Origin: G963663615 sp963663615
Lineage (GTDB): Bacteria > Bacteroidota > Ignavibacteria > Ignavibacteriales > Melioribacteraceae
Assembly (NCBI GenBank): GCA_963663615.1
Contig: OY760517.1
Span: 1,116,001 to 1,180,000, forward strand
Length of the DNA: 64,000 nt
Direction: 5' to 3'
The number at the start of each line of letters is the position of its first letter. The first letter of the stretch is position 1. This document shows, piece after piece, positions 27,638-37,888 of this stretch. Position numbers and translations under genes: made by a program. The notes under the pieces were generated by a model. That model saw nothing but the letters and a program-made list of their open reading frames with translations. It searched no databases and was not told the DNA's origin.

Positions 27638-28885
27638 TTAAATGTTGTTTTTAACAGCAAAAACTGCAATTAGTCCATATATACCTGTTACAAGAACCAG
27701 CAGAAGATCGAAAAGCGATTTTTTAACAGGTTGTTTTTTATAGAGAAGTAAAATTGCCAAACTAAACAGGGAGATTATCATTACCGGTATTGCCCGGAAA
27801 TCAGAAAACCTTATATAGAATCCTGCCCAGGAAGTATCAGGGCTATCGAACTCAATAGTAAACGGGAAAAGGTAGGCAGCAACAGTACCGGCAAATGTAT
27901 CTTCGTTTGTTTCCCACGATTGGGTATAATAGTCTATTTTGTTGTAATTTCGGTCGGTTACGAATACTTCAATATTATTGTTGTGAGCAATGGAGATAGT
28001 TCTATAAAAATAATCACCAATAATAAACAGAACGTCTGTATCGGCATTGTAACCAACAACAGGTAACTCAACGGGTTTATAATTATTGTATGAAAGTAGA
28101 TATACCCTGTTGTCTTCGCTAATTACATAAGCATAAAACTCGCGCAAATTGGATTCCTTTACAGAGATATATCTTATATCAATATTTTCAGGAAAGTTTG
28201 TATTGATACATATTGGATTGCCGTTTGCCATCTTTATATGGAACAAACTGCCTGAGTTATCTACAACGAAATAGCCTTCATCAAATGGTTTACGAGTAGT
28301 TGGATTACCTGATATATACCTGGCAGGGAAATCGAATCCGGCATCAACAAGGGCATCCGTAAAGAGTTTACTCTTTTCCATATTTACATTGTTAGAAGCA
28401 CAATCAATAAACTCCATTTTACCGGTTATACTGAAAAAATCATCTGGCATTTCAAGTTTAACTCTACCTGATTGTGATTCAAGCATAGAGTATAAACCAA
28501 TATCATTTGAGTTTATTATTGAGGGGCGCAAACGAAATGTAAATCCGTTTTTCCTGATTGAATCAAGTGGAGTAGGAATGCCTCTTATAGAATCTGGCAA
28601 TCTGTTTGATGCTGCTAACTGTCGGTAGTAAAAGAAGGGCAGAAGTCTGTCGTTATCATCACGATCATACAAGTTACCTTTTGAATCCATCCACTTTAAT
28701 TCCGAATCACCAACATCTGCAGTTGATCTCTTTATAACAAAATCTTCAATAACCGGACTATAAACTATGAAAGGAGCATTTTGGCGTTTTTCAAATTTCA
28801 TCCAGTAAAGTTTTGGCAGAAAATTGGCAGAAACTACTATAACCACCAGTAATAATAATATCCGTGCTAATCTAACAAGTATCAC
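27638..28885 (-). CDS. DUF4857-like membrane protein of an ABC transport locus
   Basis: 415 residues. One N-terminal membrane segment (ILLLLVVIVVSANFLPKLYW), a large extracytoplasmic domain of about 310 residues, and two to three membrane segments at the C-terminus (from about residue 355). This layout and the position next to an ABC-2-type permease and ATPase match DUF4857 proteins known from Bacteroidota. Its start overlaps the permease stop by 4 bp. It may be an accessory or second permease-like subunit. Function is not established. Confidence 0.7.
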   Translation of the reverse strand: MILVRLARILLLLVVIVVSANFLPKLYWMKFEKRQNAPFIVYSPVIEDFVIKRSTADVGDSELKWMDSKGNLYDRDDNDRLLPFFYYRQLAASNRLPDSIRGIPTPLDSIRKNGFTFRLRPSIINSNDIGLYSMLESQSGRVKLEMPDDFFSITGKMEFIDCASNNVNMEKSKLFTDALVDAGFDFPARYISGNPTTRKPFDEGYFVVDNSGSLFHIKMANGNPICINTNFPENIDIRYISVKESNLREFYAYVISEDNRVYLLSYNNYKPVELPVVGYNADTDVLFIIGDYFYRTISIAHNNNIEVFVTDRNYNKIDYYTQSWETNEDTFAGTVAAYLFPFTIEFDSPDTSWAGFYIRFSDFRAIPVMIISLFSLAILLLYKKQPVKKSLFDLLLVLVTGIYGLIAVFAVKNNI

Positions 28886-29550
28886 TTAACCCCCCTCTTG
28901 TAGTAATGTCCTGAAAGCAGGATTGTAATTGATGAAAGTAGAGCAAAAATAAAAGCCCCTGTTAAAAGGGAGTTGGTAAAATCACCGGTTTGCAGTATGT
29001 ATGAAAGTATTCCGGTAGTAAAAACGATTAGAGGAATTCGTCTGCTCCAGACAGGCTCAACCATAATTGCAGCTGTAAGAAAGTAGGCTGTCAAACCAGC
29101 TATAAAAACAGGTAATATAAAGAACAGATTTGCCTGAACTACTTCAATTGGTAATAAAATAGCTAATACAAATCCAAAAATTGCAAGGTTTATCAAAAAG
29201 CCAATCAACAATAATGTACCGGAGAGAAGAACCATTGTAAACAAAATTTTTCGTTCCTCAACCGGAAGGTGCAATGTTAATTTTAATCTGCCATTATTTA
29301 TTTCGGGGTAATACTGTACAATTGCAACTAGTATTCCGGTTACAAGAGGAATGTAAAACAGGTCTTTTCCAAGTGTAAGCTTTTTGTAGATTACAAACTC
29401 CCAGAATGCGGGAGCACCGTTTAATTCAATTGTATGGGAGATGTTAAGGTAACTGTAAATAATAGTTGCCAGCATAACTGAAAACATTCCCAAATAGGTC
29501 CAGCGTATTTTAAGCCATTCTTTAAATAGCAATGATTTAATAATTTCCAT
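28882..29550 (-). CDS. ABC-2-type permease-like membrane protein
   Basis: 222 residues with six hydrophobic segments and a charged cytoplasmic N-terminus (LLFKEWLKIRWTY), typical of ABC-2 permeases. A conserved loop LKLTLHLPVEERKILF follows the second span, as in permeases that use a separate ATPase. It is 2 bp downstream of the ABC ATPase gene and overlaps the DUF4857-like gene, so the three products probably form one complex in the inner membrane. Confidence 0.8.
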   Translation of the reverse strand: MEIIKSLLFKEWLKIRWTYLGMFSVMLATIIYSYLNISHTIELNGAPAFWEFVIYKKLTLGKDLFYIPLVTGILVAIVQYYPEINNGRLKLTLHLPVEERKILFTMVLLSGTLLLIGFLINLAIFGFVLAILLPIEVVQANLFFILPVFIAGLTAYFLTAAIMVEPVWSRRIPLIVFTTGILSYILQTGDFTNSLLTGAFIFALLSSITILLSGHYYKRGVK

Positions 29551-29552
29551 AG

Positions 29553-30440
29553 TTAGTATTTTCCTGTAATGCCAATAAAAGCGTCTTCAAAAGTCATAGG
29601 AATTTCTTCAAGGTTGGCAAATTTTATACCTTTACCAATGAGGTGTTGTTTGGTTTTATCAACCGGACTGAATGTATATACATTCACAGAATTACGATAA
29701 AACTCAATGTTTTTTATAACCTCATCTTTTTCAATTTTCAGATCGGGATTAAGTTGTTTAAAGCGAAGTTGTTTAAAATCGCTTCTGAATTTTTTTACCG
29801 GCATGTTTAGCAGTACAGAGCGGTAATCAAGAATTACACAATCTTCAAGAAAATTTTCGAGATCTTGGATTATATGACTGGTAATAAAAATTGTTTTACC
29901 TTCACCACTGGTATAATCAGCAAGATAGTCAAGGAACAACCTTCTATAACCGGCATCAAGTCCCATTGAGTAGTCGTCAAGTATAAGCAAGTCAGGGTCT
30001 TGTGCAAGCAAAAGCCCGAGGGCAACCTGAGAACGCTGTCCACATGACATTTTGGAAATTTTTTGTTTTTCGGTAATGTCCATTTTTGCCATTAGTTCGT
30101 AATAGGGTTCTTTTTTCCAGTTTGAGTAAAATGCCGAGTAGAATTTTTCAATTTGCGAAATCGTCATAAAATTATACTGGATATGCCCTTCAATTAGGAA
30201 ACCGACCCTTGCTTTGGTTTGTGGGGAAAGTTTATAGGAATCCTCTCCAAACATTAAACAATTACCTGATGCAGGTTTAAGATAACCATTAAGAATATTA
30301 ATAGTGGTGGTTTTGCCAGTTCCGTTTTTACCCAACAATCCGAAAACACTACCCTTTTTGATGTTAAAGTTTAGGTCTTCATAAACCAGCTTTTTGCCGT
30401 AATAATGAGTTAAGTTTTTTACTTCAACTACGTTTTCCAT
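29553..30440 (-). CDS. ABC transporter ATP-binding protein
   Basis: 295 residues. Walker A GLLGKNGTGKTT (about 35-46), Q-loop region, signature MSCGQRSQVALGLLLA (in place of LSGGQ, about 132), Walker B LLILDDYSMGLD and switch His in FITSHIIQDLE. The C-terminal 80 residues are the extra domain seen in ABC-2 exporter ATPases. The signature motif begins SCGQ instead of SGGQ, a mild deviation. It couples to the permease encoded next. The substrate may be related to the TonB receptor at the head of the operon. Confidence 0.92.
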   Translation of the reverse strand: MENVVEVKNLTHYYGKKLVYEDLNFNIKKGSVFGLLGKNGTGKTTTINILNGYLKPASGNCLMFGEDSYKLSPQTKARVGFLIEGHIQYNFMTISQIEKFYSAFYSNWKKEPYYELMAKMDITEKQKISKMSCGQRSQVALGLLLAQDPDLLILDDYSMGLDAGYRRLFLDYLADYTSGEGKTIFITSHIIQDLENFLEDCVILDYRSVLLNMPVKKFRSDFKQLRFKQLNPDLKIEKDEVIKNIEFYRNSVNVYTFSPVDKTKQHLIGKGIKFANLEEIPMTFEDAFIGITGKY

Positions 30441-30455
30441 TTTTATCCTGAAAAT

Positions 30456-31553
30456 TTAATTATAGTGGTAACCGGGTGTTGGGTGTGGAGTTGTTTCCCA
30501 GTCCAAAGTACCGTCATTGGTATCGGAGCCGGGTTCTCTTCTTTGCATTGATTGCCCCGAATATCTTGGCGGACTTAAAGAAACACCCCTATCTATTCTG
30601 GAGTCGAGAGTTTTTCTGCTATCGGGGTTCGACTGATATTCAATCCCGTCAATTATTGTCTCAATATCTATTCCGTCAGCCCAAACCGTATCAACACCGG
30701 TAGCAATAATTAGTACATCCGAGACCAGATTGATAAGGAAATCGGCAGTTCTGTCTGCCCGCAAATTACTTAGGTTCGGAACGTTTGGGTTATCTATATC
30801 AGTTGATGAAAACTGGTTATAAAACTCCCAGTCAGCATTACTTAAATCAATGCTGTTTGATAGGGAAGAGGTGTGGTTAACCGCATCCGAAGCCATAACA
30901 ACATAACTTTTAGCTGGGAAAGGATAATCATTACCACCCGGTGATCCCGGAAACTTGAATGCATAAACAACACCGTCAATGTCGTTATCATCATCTTCAT
31001 CGGCACCAGGACCCTTGCCTTCATTATTTCCCGATACCCTGAATACGGTCATTCCATCAAGATACATTGTTGAATCACTAAGGTTATAAAGCTCAATAAA
31101 CTGATCATAAAAATAGAAAATACTGTTTTTAGGCCCACCGCAGTAAACTTCATTTATTGCAATACCTGTGCTTGAAACAGCTTCAGCAATAAAGGTTTTC
31201 TGTACCGGGGAGCCTGAAACAACTTTTATGTCGCGTTCATTGTGTACAAGCTGAATTGAGGAATCAGCCGGATAATACATTCTACACGCAATACTGTATG
31301 TAGAAGAGGGAAGCCCTTCAATGGTTAGCTTGCCATCCTCATCAGCCTGTTTTACCTGAGTACCATATTCAGATGAGAATATAATTTTTGCGTTACTCAT
31401 TGGTAATAGTGTACTGGTGGTATCACCTGGAACAGAGTGCCACACTGCTTCAATTTCAATTATTGTATTTCCCTCGGTCATATTGGGGGAATTTTCGTTA
31501 CATGCCGTTAACAAAAATATGCTTAGTGTTATTAGTGCCAGATATTTAATCAT
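30456..31553 (-). CDS. DUF4876-like surface or periplasmic lipoprotein
   Basis: 365 residues with a lipoprotein signal (FLLTAC, lipidated Cys at residue 18). Residues about 25-120 look like a carboxypeptidase-regulatory or Ig-like domain (GLPSSTYSIACRMYY). The rest is a lamin-tail-like domain with INEVYCGGP and FIELYNLSDSTMYLDG, the hallmark of DUF4876 proteins. Its ATG overlaps the TonB receptor stop by 4 bp. In Bacteroidota such lipoproteins accompany TonB receptors and may capture the substrate; this is inference. Confidence 0.8.
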   Translation of the reverse strand: MIKYLALITLSIFLLTACNENSPNMTEGNTIIEIEAVWHSVPGDTTSTLLPMSNAKIIFSSEYGTQVKQADEDGKLTIEGLPSSTYSIACRMYYPADSSIQLVHNERDIKVVSGSPVQKTFIAEAVSSTGIAINEVYCGGPKNSIFYFYDQFIELYNLSDSTMYLDGMTVFRVSGNNEGKGPGADEDDDNDIDGVVYAFKFPGSPGGNDYPFPAKSYVVMASDAVNHTSSLSNSIDLSNADWEFYNQFSSTDIDNPNVPNLSNLRADRTADFLINLVSDVLIIATGVDTVWADGIDIETIIDGIEYQSNPDSRKTLDSRIDRGVSLSPPRYSGQSMQRREPGSDTNDGTLDWETTPHPTPGYHYN

Positions 31554-34195
31554 TCGTTATTTCCTCCATAAAAAGAATCAATTATCATGCTAAATTCGAG
31601 TCCGTAGTAAAGTGGTGGATTTCTTTCCTCTTCGGTAACGGTAGTGGTTGATGTGTTATAGCGGCGAAGTGCCGGATCATCCAGAAAGTTGTTTACATAA
31701 AAAGATACTTCGGCTCCTTTGAACAACGATTTACTAATACTAAGGCTAAGCAACCATTTGTTGGGTTTGGTTTTGATAGCTGTACTAAATAGGTATTCAG
31801 CCATTTGGGAATCGTTTAGGAGCGAAAGGTTTCTAGGTTGTTTATCATTATTTTGGTAGTTTTCAATTACAAGTTGTTCAGCTCGGAGCGTTATCCAAAG
31901 CCCTAATTCTTTTGAAGTATATTTCATATAATAGTTAAGCTGAAAACGATCCTTCCAGCTTTCACCGGAGGAATAGACCATTCCAACTAATGTGTCTGCT
32001 CCTACTCCGGGTACAAGGTAGTTGTCGTATTGACCGATAGATGCATCCGGTGTGCTATCGTAATATCTTATCCGAGAGGCATATCGCAAATAATTGTATG
32101 AGCCTACGAGTTTGAACTCCATATTAAGGGGTTCAATTTTCTTTGTGCTTACTGTAAATTCAATTCCCTTGCTTTCGGTAAAACCGGCATTGCGGTACAA
32201 ACTGTACGAGTCTATATAATAAACATAGTTTTTATCTCCGGTAGATTGAGAATGAAAAACTGGTACTGTTTCCGATTCCGGTTCATCGTTGCGTGATTTA
32301 TAATAAGCTGAAATGGTTGTGCCAATTTTGTTAAATAGCTTGTGATCGTAAGAAACCTCATATTGCCATTCCTTATAGCCTTTAAGCTTGGGTACACTTC
32401 TGTTATAGCGGAAATAATTAATTGTACTATCAACCGGATTACGCCATGTAAATACTGTTTCGGGCGGATATAGCCTGCCCAGTGGAGGGGATTTTGAAGT
32501 GCTTCCTGCACTTAACCGGACTTGGCTATCTTTAGAAAGAACAAGCATTAAATTAAAACGGGGATTGAGAAAAGAACCTTGTGCTGATTCAATAAAATTG
32601 CCATCACCAAATAAACCTGAGAAGTTAAGTTTTTCGGGTTGGTACAGATCATATCTTAAACCAAGGTTAAGCTTAAAATCGAGTAAAAAGTGACCACTTA
32701 TATTATCTTCTATATAAAAGTTGGTTAATAATTGTCCCGGTATATCATTAAATGAGTATGACCTTCTGCCCGATTCGCTACCATAATAATTGAATAGCGA
32801 ATCGAGGATTAGTCCCTCACCTGTGTTTGCAGTATATTGAGGATTAGTACCCACCGAGAAATTGTGAATAAAACTTCCGGTGTAAAACAGTTTATTGTAT
32901 TCAAGTCTGGCACCAAGAGTCCATTCAATACCTTTTGTTTCAACTTTTCCGGTGTATATAGATACTGTATCCTGATTGGGCAGAATACGTAAATCGGATT
33001 GTACCAGACGTGAACGCATACTGTTTTCACGCCTCATTGTAACAAATGAGTTGTATTTGAGTGAAGAAATATTTTCGGTAAGCATCAAATCACCCCAGTT
33101 TGAGTATCCAAGAGTGAACCCACGGTTATAATTTTTTATTCTCTGAAGATCACCCTTTGGTTCTTCCTCATCAAATATAAACTGGAAGTTAATCTTGTTA
33201 TTCATTTCCAGACGATTATCAAACAGGTAATTGCTCATTATAGTTTGTCCTGTAAAACGTGTATATTCATCACCGGTTTTTCTAACATCCCTTTCGCTTT
33301 GAGCAATATTAAAGTTATAACTGAGAGCACTTTTACTTATTAGGAAACCACCGCCCAAATTAGCTTCTCTCGTATCAGGGTTATTCTTTAGTTTTAGTCT
33401 GTTTGGTATATTTCCTTTTTTAGTTTTGATTTTAATAATACCGGAAGTAAAATCACCATAGCGTGCAGAAGGCAAACCGGTAAGAATTTCAATTGACTCA
33501 ATGTTATCGGCTGGAATGGTACGAAGATCAACTCCACCTCCAAGATTGGAAGACCCGAATTTGGAACCTGTTAGCTTTTCGAATTGCAGGTTTGCATTAT
33601 TGGAAACCGGAGTGCCATCAATAATTACCGAAGTTCCAAATGCCGAAAGCAGATCAGAATCGTCGCCTCGTACAGCCGCTTGCGTTGTTTTGTTTAAGCC
33701 AGGGTTATCCGATTTTTGCACACCGGGAACAAGGTCGAGTACATCCTTAACGCTGGAAGCCTGGTAATGCTCAATTTCTCCGGCGTTAATTACTGTTTTT
33801 GTGTTTACGTCATTGGGAAGCAGGTCTGTTTCGCCTATAACTTCTATTCCACCAATATTAAAAGTGTTTTGGGTAAGCCTGAAATCAAAAACAAGAGTAT
33901 CGGCGTTTAATATCCTGAATTTCTTTAAAGCTTTATTATAGCCTACATAAGTAACTTGCAAGGTATAGTTACCTGGTTTAATTTTTAGAAGGTAATAACC
34001 ATTATCGCTGGAGGCTATTCCAAAACCGGAGCCAGTTAAACTTATATTGGCATTTGGGAGTGGGGTGCCTTTCGTATCAGTTATTCTTCCTTTAATAATG
34101 GAGTAGTTAGATTGTGGAAGAATGATATTGGTTGCCATCAACAGGATTGATAGCATAAGTAATAGTTTGTTCGATTTGGGGAGAATAAGCTTCAT
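31550..34195 (-). CDS. TonB-dependent outer-membrane receptor
   Basis: 881 residues. Signal peptide, then a carboxypeptidase-regulatory-like domain (IIKGRITDTKGTPLPNANI, about 33-115), a plug domain (about 125-255; VKDVLDLVPGVQ, AAVRGDDSDL, VIIDGTPV, ESIEILTGLPSARYGDFTSG) and a 22-strand-type barrel ending with an aromatic-rich C-terminus. This is the SusC-like or general TonB receptor layout, though no SusD partner is present. It is the first gene of the eight-gene minus-strand operon, so the imported substrate probably defines the role of the downstream lipoprotein, ABC transporter and secreted propellers. The substrate (metal, cofactor, peptide or glycan) cannot be read from the sequence. 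Confidence 0.92.
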   Translation of the reverse strand: MKLILPKSNKLLLMLSILLMATNIILPQSNYSIIKGRITDTKGTPLPNANISLTGSGFGIASSDNGYYLLKIKPGNYTLQVTYVGYNKALKKFRILNADTLVFDFRLTQNTFNIGGIEVIGETDLLPNDVNTKTVINAGEIEHYQASSVKDVLDLVPGVQKSDNPGLNKTTQAAVRGDDSDLLSAFGTSVIIDGTPVSNNANLQFEKLTGSKFGSSNLGGGVDLRTIPADNIESIEILTGLPSARYGDFTSGIIKIKTKKGNIPNRLKLKNNPDTREANLGGGFLISKSALSYNFNIAQSERDVRKTGDEYTRFTGQTIMSNYLFDNRLEMNNKINFQFIFDEEEPKGDLQRIKNYNRGFTLGYSNWGDLMLTENISSLKYNSFVTMRRENSMRSRLVQSDLRILPNQDTVSIYTGKVETKGIEWTLGARLEYNKLFYTGSFIHNFSVGTNPQYTANTGEGLILDSLFNYYGSESGRRSYSFNDIPGQLLTNFYIEDNISGHFLLDFKLNLGLRYDLYQPEKLNFSGLFGDGNFIESAQGSFLNPRFNLMLVLSKDSQVRLSAGSTSKSPPLGRLYPPETVFTWRNPVDSTINYFRYNRSVPKLKGYKEWQYEVSYDHKLFNKIGTTISAYYKSRNDEPESETVPVFHSQSTGDKNYVYYIDSYSLYRNAGFTESKGIEFTVSTKKIEPLNMEFKLVGSYNYLRYASRIRYYDSTPDASIGQYDNYLVPGVGADTLVGMVYSSGESWKDRFQLNYYMKYTSKELGLWITLRAEQLVIENYQNNDKQPRNLSLLNDSQMAEYLFSTAIKTKPNKWLLSLSISKSLFKGAEVSFYVNNFLDDPALRRYNTSTTTVTEEERNPPLYYGLEFSMIIDSFYGGNNE

Positions 34196-35190
34196 TTATC
34201 CTTAACTTTTACTCTTTTATTGATCGTTATCTTTATTTAAATTAAGTCTAAATAAAAATAAGAAACTTTTTCCAAGAGAACAACACAAATCATAAAAAAA
34301 AGAAGTAATAATATTCGTAAGTCAGATTATCTTGTTTGTTTTAGCAGTTTTTTCTTAAATCAATAATGTCAATAGAATTGTCATGCAAAAGGAGTGATCC
34401 TCTTTTAATATCTGTTGTGTGTTTTAGGACACAAATTCTCATCATATTTCTTAGATATTATTAGGTCAATAAAGTATGAATTGTACGAAGTTTTTTTAGC
34501 TATTACTTGTATTTTTTTTATGATTTGGAAGAAAGTGGTTAAATAAAGTAACTTATTCAAAAAAAGTTTTGCAAGAAAACATTACAATTTTTGAATTATA
34601 ATCCATGGTTAGTATTGAAAAATTCTATTTATTGTTTGAAAACGAACTATTTTGGTACTAATAGTAGTTTAGTCCTTTAGGGTTTATGAAATTAAAATCG
34701 GGAAAATTAAAAGAGGGACAATTCTTTCTATTTATTTTCAATGGTTATTTTCTTAAATTGTAAATGCACAACAAAAAGTAAAAATTTTATTATATCAATA
34801 TTTAATTTATGCACTCTAAATAATTTAGTTTTTATTTAGTGGCTATCCGGTATTATTTTAAAATAGTCGGGACTTTTCATATTGGTGGCAAGTATAGTTT
34901 TCATTATAAAATGAGTTCTTTTAAGAAACAATCTATTTGTTGATTTCGAGACGTTGGATAAGTTTGAACGTGTTCAGGTGTTTATTCGTTTTAATTATCA
35001 GATTGTAAAATATTGTTACTATTTACAATTGTAAAATCGATTTAATAGTTATTCCTATATAATCGGATTTAGTTTTTATATCTATTTTACAAAGTAATGC
35101 ACAAAAAAAAAGTATCATGTATTTACCCCAAGTAGGGGAGTTAGAAAATAATTAAAATTCACTCATTTCAAACCATTCATAGGTGGCTAT
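34196..35190. other. Long divergent intergenic region
   Basis: 995 bp between the divergent TonB operon and the large secreted protein gene. It is very AT-rich with no plausible reading frame. It should hold both promoters. The only clear element is the CCCC/GGGG inverted repeat at 35126-35138. A small RNA here cannot be excluded. Confidence 0.45.
35126..35138 (+). promoter_or_regulatory. CCCC-AAGTA-GGGG inverted repeat upstream of a secreted protein gene
   Basis: A GC-rich 4+5+4 inverted repeat stands out in an otherwise AT-rich 1-kb region, 52 nt before the start codon at 35191. It could be a regulator-binding site or a short 5' UTR hairpin; nothing in the sequence decides. Confidence 0.35.
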
Positions 35191-37788
35191 ATGAAAAAAT
35201 ATTTCGTATATCTTTTTTTAACTATTTTTGTAAGTGCACTATTCGCACAGGAAACTATTGAGAGGGTTCCTCAGGATATTCAGAATCAGGTTCTTGCTAA
35301 AAAATATCAGCAGAATCTACAAGCTGAAAAAGTAGCTAAAGTACGTTTGGCTGAAAAAGGTTTGTTTGCAATTTCAAAACCTGCAACAGGTATTGAAGCA
35401 GATGTAGCTTATTGGTCTTATGACTTTGAAAATACTGATTCAGTAATGAGTGCTGACCTTACAATACAGCCGGTTTACGGTGATACATCTTACCTTAATC
35501 CTCAGGAAGGCACATCTGCATGGTGGGTTGGTACAATAAATGAATTCTGGGATGTTCCTGTAGGTTATGGTGACAACTGGCGTCAGGCATTAAATAAAAA
35601 TGATGATGTAACTCTTGAATCAGGACTTTCAACTGCATCTTACGATTATTATCTGCTTTATGATAATGAAGGTGATGATTTTGACTATCTTCTTCTTCAG
35701 GTATCAACAGATAATGGTACCTCATGGGAAACTCTTGAAGATTACCAGGGTACAAATGGTGCTTATACAATGTATTCAACAGACCTTTCTTCATATATAG
35801 GGTCAACGTTTAAACTAAGATGGTATTTCTTCTCTGACGGTGCTTTTAGTAGTGCTGACGGAAATGATTTTAGCAACGGTGCTTTCTGGCTTGATGCTTC
35901 TGCTATAGTTAAAGATGGTACTTCAACCATGTTTGATGATGGTGGTGACACTATGGTTGGTTTTACTGCTGCAACTGCTGTTACACCATTTGGCGACTTT
36001 TGGACATGGACAACTAATGATGCTTCAAGCGGAACTCATAGTTTCCAAACAGACAAATACGTTGCTAATTCATTATTCATGCTTTATACCGGTCCTATCG
36101 ATTTAACTGGTGTTGCTGCTGGTTATAAACTTACTCTTGATTTCCAAGTTAAAGCAACAGGTTTACACAAAACAGGTACACTTGCTGAAGAAGATTACTG
36201 GTATGTTCAGATTTCAAACAATGCTGGTGCAACTTGGAATGACCTTGATGGTTATGTATGGCAAGATATGGATGAATGGACTTCATGGGTAACTTATCTT
36301 GAACAATACACTTCAGATAGTGATATTTCAGCTTATGCAGGCGAAACCATTTATGTTAGATGGGTATTCCGTGCTAACCCAACTACTGATCAAACTGATG
36401 GTACTGCTGGTCTTTATATTGATGACCCAAGAGTATTGATTGGTGTTGATCCGAACGAACCAAACGATGGTACTTCTACAGCTACTCAGCTTGAACTACC
36501 ATACGCAAACGATGAAGTTCTTATCGCACCACTTGCAGATGCTGACTATTACATGTTCTATGCCGAAGCTGGTCAGTTCCTAAATGTTATGGTTGATAAT
36601 GCAAATGTTGATACTGAAGTTCTTCTTGCTTCTGCAGGTTCTGATGCTCCTGGTGCACCTGGTTTCTATTACATTCCGGACGATCCAAATAATCCTGATT
36701 TCCCAGGTCTTTATACTGCCGACGGTTTAGCATATGATCAGATTTTTGCTGAACTTCACTATACTGGCTGGTATATGATGAGAGTTCGTGCAACTACAGA
36801 TCCGGATGCTGAAGGTCCATTTACCGGTCCTTACAAACTTATTGTTAAAACTGTTGCTCCTGTAGGAGAAATGCTTGAAGTTGAAGACGTACCTAACGAT
36901 CAGGGACTTCAAGTTAGACTTAAATTCCAAGCTTCCGAGTTTGAATTTGATGGCGTTCCAACTGAATATATGCCTGAATTCTACAGCATTGAAAGAAGAA
37001 CAAAAACTATTGGTAACGATTTTGAATTTGTAAAAACAGTTCCTGTAAAATATGGTACTCAGGAAGAATATTATACTCTTGCTCCAACTCCACAGGATGG
37101 TAAAAACTGGGGCTTTAGAGTAGTTACACATATCCCTGACATGATGAGAGTTTTCAATGGTGATCCGATGAACGGTCAATCTGAAGATAACCTTACTCCA
37201 GAATTCCTGAATAATACTGTTACTCCTAATGAAGATAACGTAGAAGTTGCATGGAATATCGACCTTTCTGTTCACTTTGATATGACACATATCGAAATTT
37301 ACAGATCAACTACTGCCGGATTTACTCCAGGTGCTACTAACAGAATTGCTACTCTATCTGAAAATACTACCGAATATGCTGATAATGGTCTTGTTGACGG
37401 TACTTATTATTATGTAGTAGGTGCATTTGATGATGGTGGTAACGTAAGTTATTCTGAAGAAATGATAGCTGCTATTACCGATGTGGAAGATGTTACTGGT
37501 GTTCCAACTGAATTTGGTATCAATCAAAACTATCCAAACCCATTTAACCCTGCAACCACAATTAAATATGCACTACCTTCAGAAAGTAATGTAAGTATTG
37601 CAATTTATAACACATTGGGTCAGCAGGTTACTCAGTTAGTTAACACAGTACAAAATGCTGGTTATAAAACAGTTAACTTTAATGCTGCTAACTTGTCATC
37701 AGGTATCTACTTCTACGTTATTAAAGCTAACGCTATTGATGGCTCAGGCGAATTTAACGCTACAAAGAAAATGATACTAATGAAATAA
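35191..37788 (+). CDS. Large secreted protein: MAM-like, PPC-like and FN3 domains, T9SS sorting domain
   Basis: 865 residues. Signal peptide MKKYFVYLFLTIFVSALFAQ, then two beta-sandwich domains of MAM/jelly-roll type (about 65-250 and 255-420; LLLQVSTDNGTSWETL and WYVQISNNAGATWNDL) like those in immune-inhibitor-A peptidases, a pre-peptidase C-terminal (PPC) domain starting DPNEPNDGTSTATQL (about 430-560), an FN3-like domain (about 670-765) and a T9SS type A domain (NYPNPFNPATTIKY ... SGIYFYVI). No protease catalytic motif is seen, so it is an adhesion or matrix protein rather than a peptidase. Its codon choice is more uniform than its neighbours', which hints at high expression. It is monocistronic, with a strong terminator. 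Confidence 0.88.
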   Translation: MKKYFVYLFLTIFVSALFAQETIERVPQDIQNQVLAKKYQQNLQAEKVAKVRLAEKGLFAISKPATGIEADVAYWSYDFENTDSVMSADLTIQPVYGDTSYLNPQEGTSAWWVGTINEFWDVPVGYGDNWRQALNKNDDVTLESGLSTASYDYYLLYDNEGDDFDYLLLQVSTDNGTSWETLEDYQGTNGAYTMYSTDLSSYIGSTFKLRWYFFSDGAFSSADGNDFSNGAFWLDASAIVKDGTSTMFDDGGDTMVGFTAATAVTPFGDFWTWTTNDASSGTHSFQTDKYVANSLFMLYTGPIDLTGVAAGYKLTLDFQVKATGLHKTGTLAEEDYWYVQISNNAGATWNDLDGYVWQDMDEWTSWVTYLEQYTSDSDISAYAGETIYVRWVFRANPTTDQTDGTAGLYIDDPRVLIGVDPNEPNDGTSTATQLELPYANDEVLIAPLADADYYMFYAEAGQFLNVMVDNANVDTEVLLASAGSDAPGAPGFYYIPDDPNNPDFPGLYTADGLAYDQIFAELHYTGWYMMRVRATTDPDAEGPFTGPYKLIVKTVAPVGEMLEVEDVPNDQGLQVRLKFQASEFEFDGVPTEYMPEFYSIERRTKTIGNDFEFVKTVPVKYGTQEEYYTLAPTPQDGKNWGFRVVTHIPDMMRVFNGDPMNGQSEDNLTPEFLNNTVTPNEDNVEVAWNIDLSVHFDMTHIEIYRSTTAGFTPGATNRIATLSENTTEYADNGLVDGTYYYVVGAFDDGGNVSYSEEMIAAITDVEDVTGVPTEFGINQNYPNPFNPATTIKYALPSESNVSIAIYNTLGQQVTQLVNTVQNAGYKTVNFNAANLSSGIYFYVIKANAIDGSGEFNATKKMILMK

Positions 37789-37851
37789 TCCGTACTTGTT
37801 CCTGTGTTCAGGAATAATGTTGTGATTTATAAAGTAGTAAATTATATACAC

Positions 37852-37880
37852 AAAAAGCTCCCCATCCGGGGAGCTTTTTT
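37852..37880 (+). terminator. Strong rho-independent terminator
   Basis: AAAAAGCTCCCC (37852-37863) and GGGGAGCTTTTT (37868-37879) form a perfect 12-bp stem with a 4-nt loop ending in a T run, 64 nt after the secreted protein stop. Confidence 0.95.
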
Positions 37881-37888
37881 ATTGAAAA

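Noticed and set aside
36727..37290. 187-codon minus-strand frame within the large secreted protein gene
   Set aside because: Shadow of the plus-strand gene: no signal peptide or domain, while the plus-strand frame has signal peptide, domains and T9SS tail.
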